The notes under the pieces were generated by a model. That model did not search any database. It worked only from the letters and a program-made list of their open reading frames with translations, and was not told where the DNA came from. Below, piece after piece: positions 62,774 to 64,000 of a stretch of 64,000 nt of DNA. The number at the start of each line of letters is the position of its first letter. Position 1 is the stretch's first letter. Origin of the DNA: Methylocaldum sp002005105 (lineage in GTDB: Bacteria; Pseudomonadota; Gammaproteobacteria; Methylococcales; Methylococcaceae); NCBI RefSeq assembly GCF_051027545.1, contig NZ_CP194902.1, positions 4,464,001 through 4,528,000 of the forward strand, in the 5' to 3' direction. Made by a program: the position numbers and the translations under genes.

Positions 62774-63906
62774 GTGCGATCGTCCACCAGCGGTCCGCTC
62801 AACTCGTAGCTGGTGCTGCGCCCGCCCGCTGCGGACCTGCGCAATACGCTGCGTGCCAACAGTTCGTTGATATCGCGTAAGGCCGTGTCCTGCGAACACT
62901 TGGCAATCGCCGCCCACTTACGGCTGGTGAGCTTGCCTTCGAAGCCGTCGAGCAACCGGTTGAGCAATTTCACCTGTCGCTCGTTCATCGGCGTGCCCGC
63001 GAAGCGCTGCCAGAAGCGCGCCTTGGTTATTACAGCATCGAGAGCGAGCTGCGCCTGATTGACGGCTCTATACAAGGTGTCCAGGAACCAGAGGAGCCAC
63101 TTGGTAACATCAAGCGTACCTTTCTGGGTGCGCTCCAGGATGTCGTAGTAGGCTGTGCGTTCCCGCTGAATCTGCGCCGACAGGCTATAGAAACGCTGCG
63201 GGCTGCCGTCGGCGCGCGCGAGCAGCAGGTCGCCAATGGCACGGGCGATACGACCGTTGCCGTCGTCGAATGGATGCAAGGTGACGAACCACAAGTGAGC
63301 GAGTCCCGCCTTGATGAGCGGCAGCTCGCCGGTTTCGCCATTTAACCAGCCGAGAAAACGTCCTGTCTCGCTTTCCAGGCAATCCGCCGGGGGCGCCTCG
63401 AAATGCACCCGCTGGCGGCCGATGGGGCCGGACACTACCTGCATCGGGCCGCCGGCATCGTCGCGCCACCCGCCGACCTTGATCCGGGCGAGGCCGGAGT
63501 ACCCGGTTGGAAAGAGCGCAGCGTGCCAACCGAACAATCTCGCCCGTGTGACTGGAGCATCGCGGTTGGCCGTGGCGTCAAGCACCATCTCGACCACACC
63601 TTCGGCGTGACGGTCCACCGGAGCCAGGGCACCGATGTCTACGCCAAGACGGCGGGCGATGGAGGATCGGACAGACTCGACGTTGAGCTGTTCGCCCTCG
63701 ATCTCGCTGGTCTTGACCACATCCTCGGTGAGCGCAGCTAGGCTGGCCTGGTCACGCAATGCCATGCCAACATCGGCCAGACGTCCCATCAACAGCCCTT
63801 GGGCGCGACTGACGTCCGCTAAAGGACCAGCGAGCACCACTAGGTCATAGCGCCATTTGGGCCAATCGTTGGCTTGCCAGATGTAAGTGTAATCTCCGCT
63901 TTGCAT
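62770..63906 (-). CDS. Fic-domain AMP-transferase-like protein
   Basis: 378 residues. The Fic active-site motif HPFDDGNGRIARAI is complete (catalytic His). TSEIEGEQLN upstream is the (S/T)xxxE(G/N) inhibitory helix, so it is a class II (N-terminal, self-inhibited) Fic protein. A C-terminal winged-helix-like region (LTSRKWAAIAKCSQDTALRD) resembles those in Fic proteins that bind DNA. The common Fic start (Y-I-W-Q-x-x-D-W-P) is at MQSGDYTYIWQANDWP, so 63906 is preferred over a GTG at 63987. The promoter below would place transcription start at this ATG, i.e. a leaderless mRNA. Confidence 0.88.
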   Translation of the reverse strand: MQSGDYTYIWQANDWPKWRYDLVVLAGPLADVSRAQGLLMGRLADVGMALRDQASLAALTEDVVKTSEIEGEQLNVESVRSSIARRLGVDIGALAPVDRHAEGVVEMVLDATANRDAPVTRARLFGWHAALFPTGYSGLARIKVGGWRDDAGGPMQVVSGPIGRQRVHFEAPPADCLESETGRFLGWLNGETGELPLIKAGLAHLWFVTLHPFDDGNGRIARAIGDLLLARADGSPQRFYSLSAQIQRERTAYYDILERTQKGTLDVTKWLLWFLDTLYRAVNQAQLALDAVITKARFWQRFAGTPMNERQVKLLNRLLDGFEGKLTSRKWAAIAKCSQDTALRDINELLARSVLRRSAAGGRSTSYELSGPLVDDRT

Positions 63907-63912
63907 GCGGCG

Positions 63913-63941
63913 ATTATGGGCAGCATTCTCTGCAGATGCAA
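63913..63941 (-). promoter_or_regulatory. Promoter immediately upstream of the Fic gene
   Basis: Minus strand: TTGCAT (63941-63936), 17-base spacer, CATAAT (63918-63913). The ATG at 63906 lies 7 bases beyond the -10, implying a leaderless transcript. GGAGAAT/AATCTCC inverted sequence around 63960-63985 may bind a regulator. Confidence 0.5.
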
Positions 63942-64000
63942 GATATTCGATGCATTTTATGCGGAGATTGAGGGCGTTATTCTCCACAACCAGGCTCGTC

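Noticed and set aside
62580..62870. Continuation of the IS5 transposase frame
   Set aside because: After about 62578 the sequence is antisense to the small gene and the Fic gene; the frame is open by chance.

Overview
The window looks like a chromosomal segment of a GC-rich gammaproteobacterium. The evidence is the rimP start, the Hsp15 and xseA homologues, the glgP type and an elongator tRNA-Met. A methylotroph or methanotroph-like lineage is possible but no diagnostic gene is present, so this is only a guess. Core-type genes occupy 1-13882: the partial rimP, a rhodanese / Hsp15 / exonuclease VII large subunit run, a c-di-GMP enzyme translationally coupled to a diiron-type metallo-beta-lactamase-fold protein, a SnoaL/GNAT/nitrilase trio, glycogen phosphorylase, a SCO-cytochrome c peroxidase fusion and a VTT membrane protein.

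Accessory DNA starts at the tRNA-Met gene (13957-14033). A decayed prophage or island lies between this tRNA and an imperfect copy of its 3' half at 21907-21950. It holds a broken integrase, broken phage regulators, a complete IS1595-family element with 8-bp target duplications, a methyltransferase remnant, and an array of toxin-antitoxin modules separated by related repeats. A second truncated integrase follows the duplicated tRNA tail, so two integrations probably occurred in tandem at one site.

From 22.6 to 34 kb are repeats and genes for surface and secreted proteins: a phytase-like esterase, an exosortase H pair next to a subtilase with an IPTL-CTERM tail, a secreted nuclease with a dockerin-like tail beside a cohesin-like CTERM protein, and another PEP-CTERM protein. 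A glycerophosphodiesterase follows.

The most notable locus is 36163-61568, all on the minus strand. Read in transcription order it encodes a LolA-like periplasmic protein, an outer-membrane barrel, an RND/MMPL-type exporter, a 3064-residue FAAL-ACP-KS-AT-KR-ACP-KS-(degenerate AT) synthase, a 2077-residue ACP-ACP-C-ACP-A-C-SDR synthetase whose adenylation domain carries a serine-like code, an MFS transporter, a phosphopantetheinyl transferase, a Tat-exported nitroreductase-like protein and a FabZ-like dehydratase. I infer a pathway that activates a fatty acid, extends it twice, joins it to serine, and exports the resulting lipid toward the outer membrane. I do not recognise it as a described pathway. 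Dispersed repeats surround this cluster, and one has been read into the C-terminus of the RND gene. The window ends with a truncated IS5-family transposase and a Fic-domain protein overlapping a 54-residue small gene.
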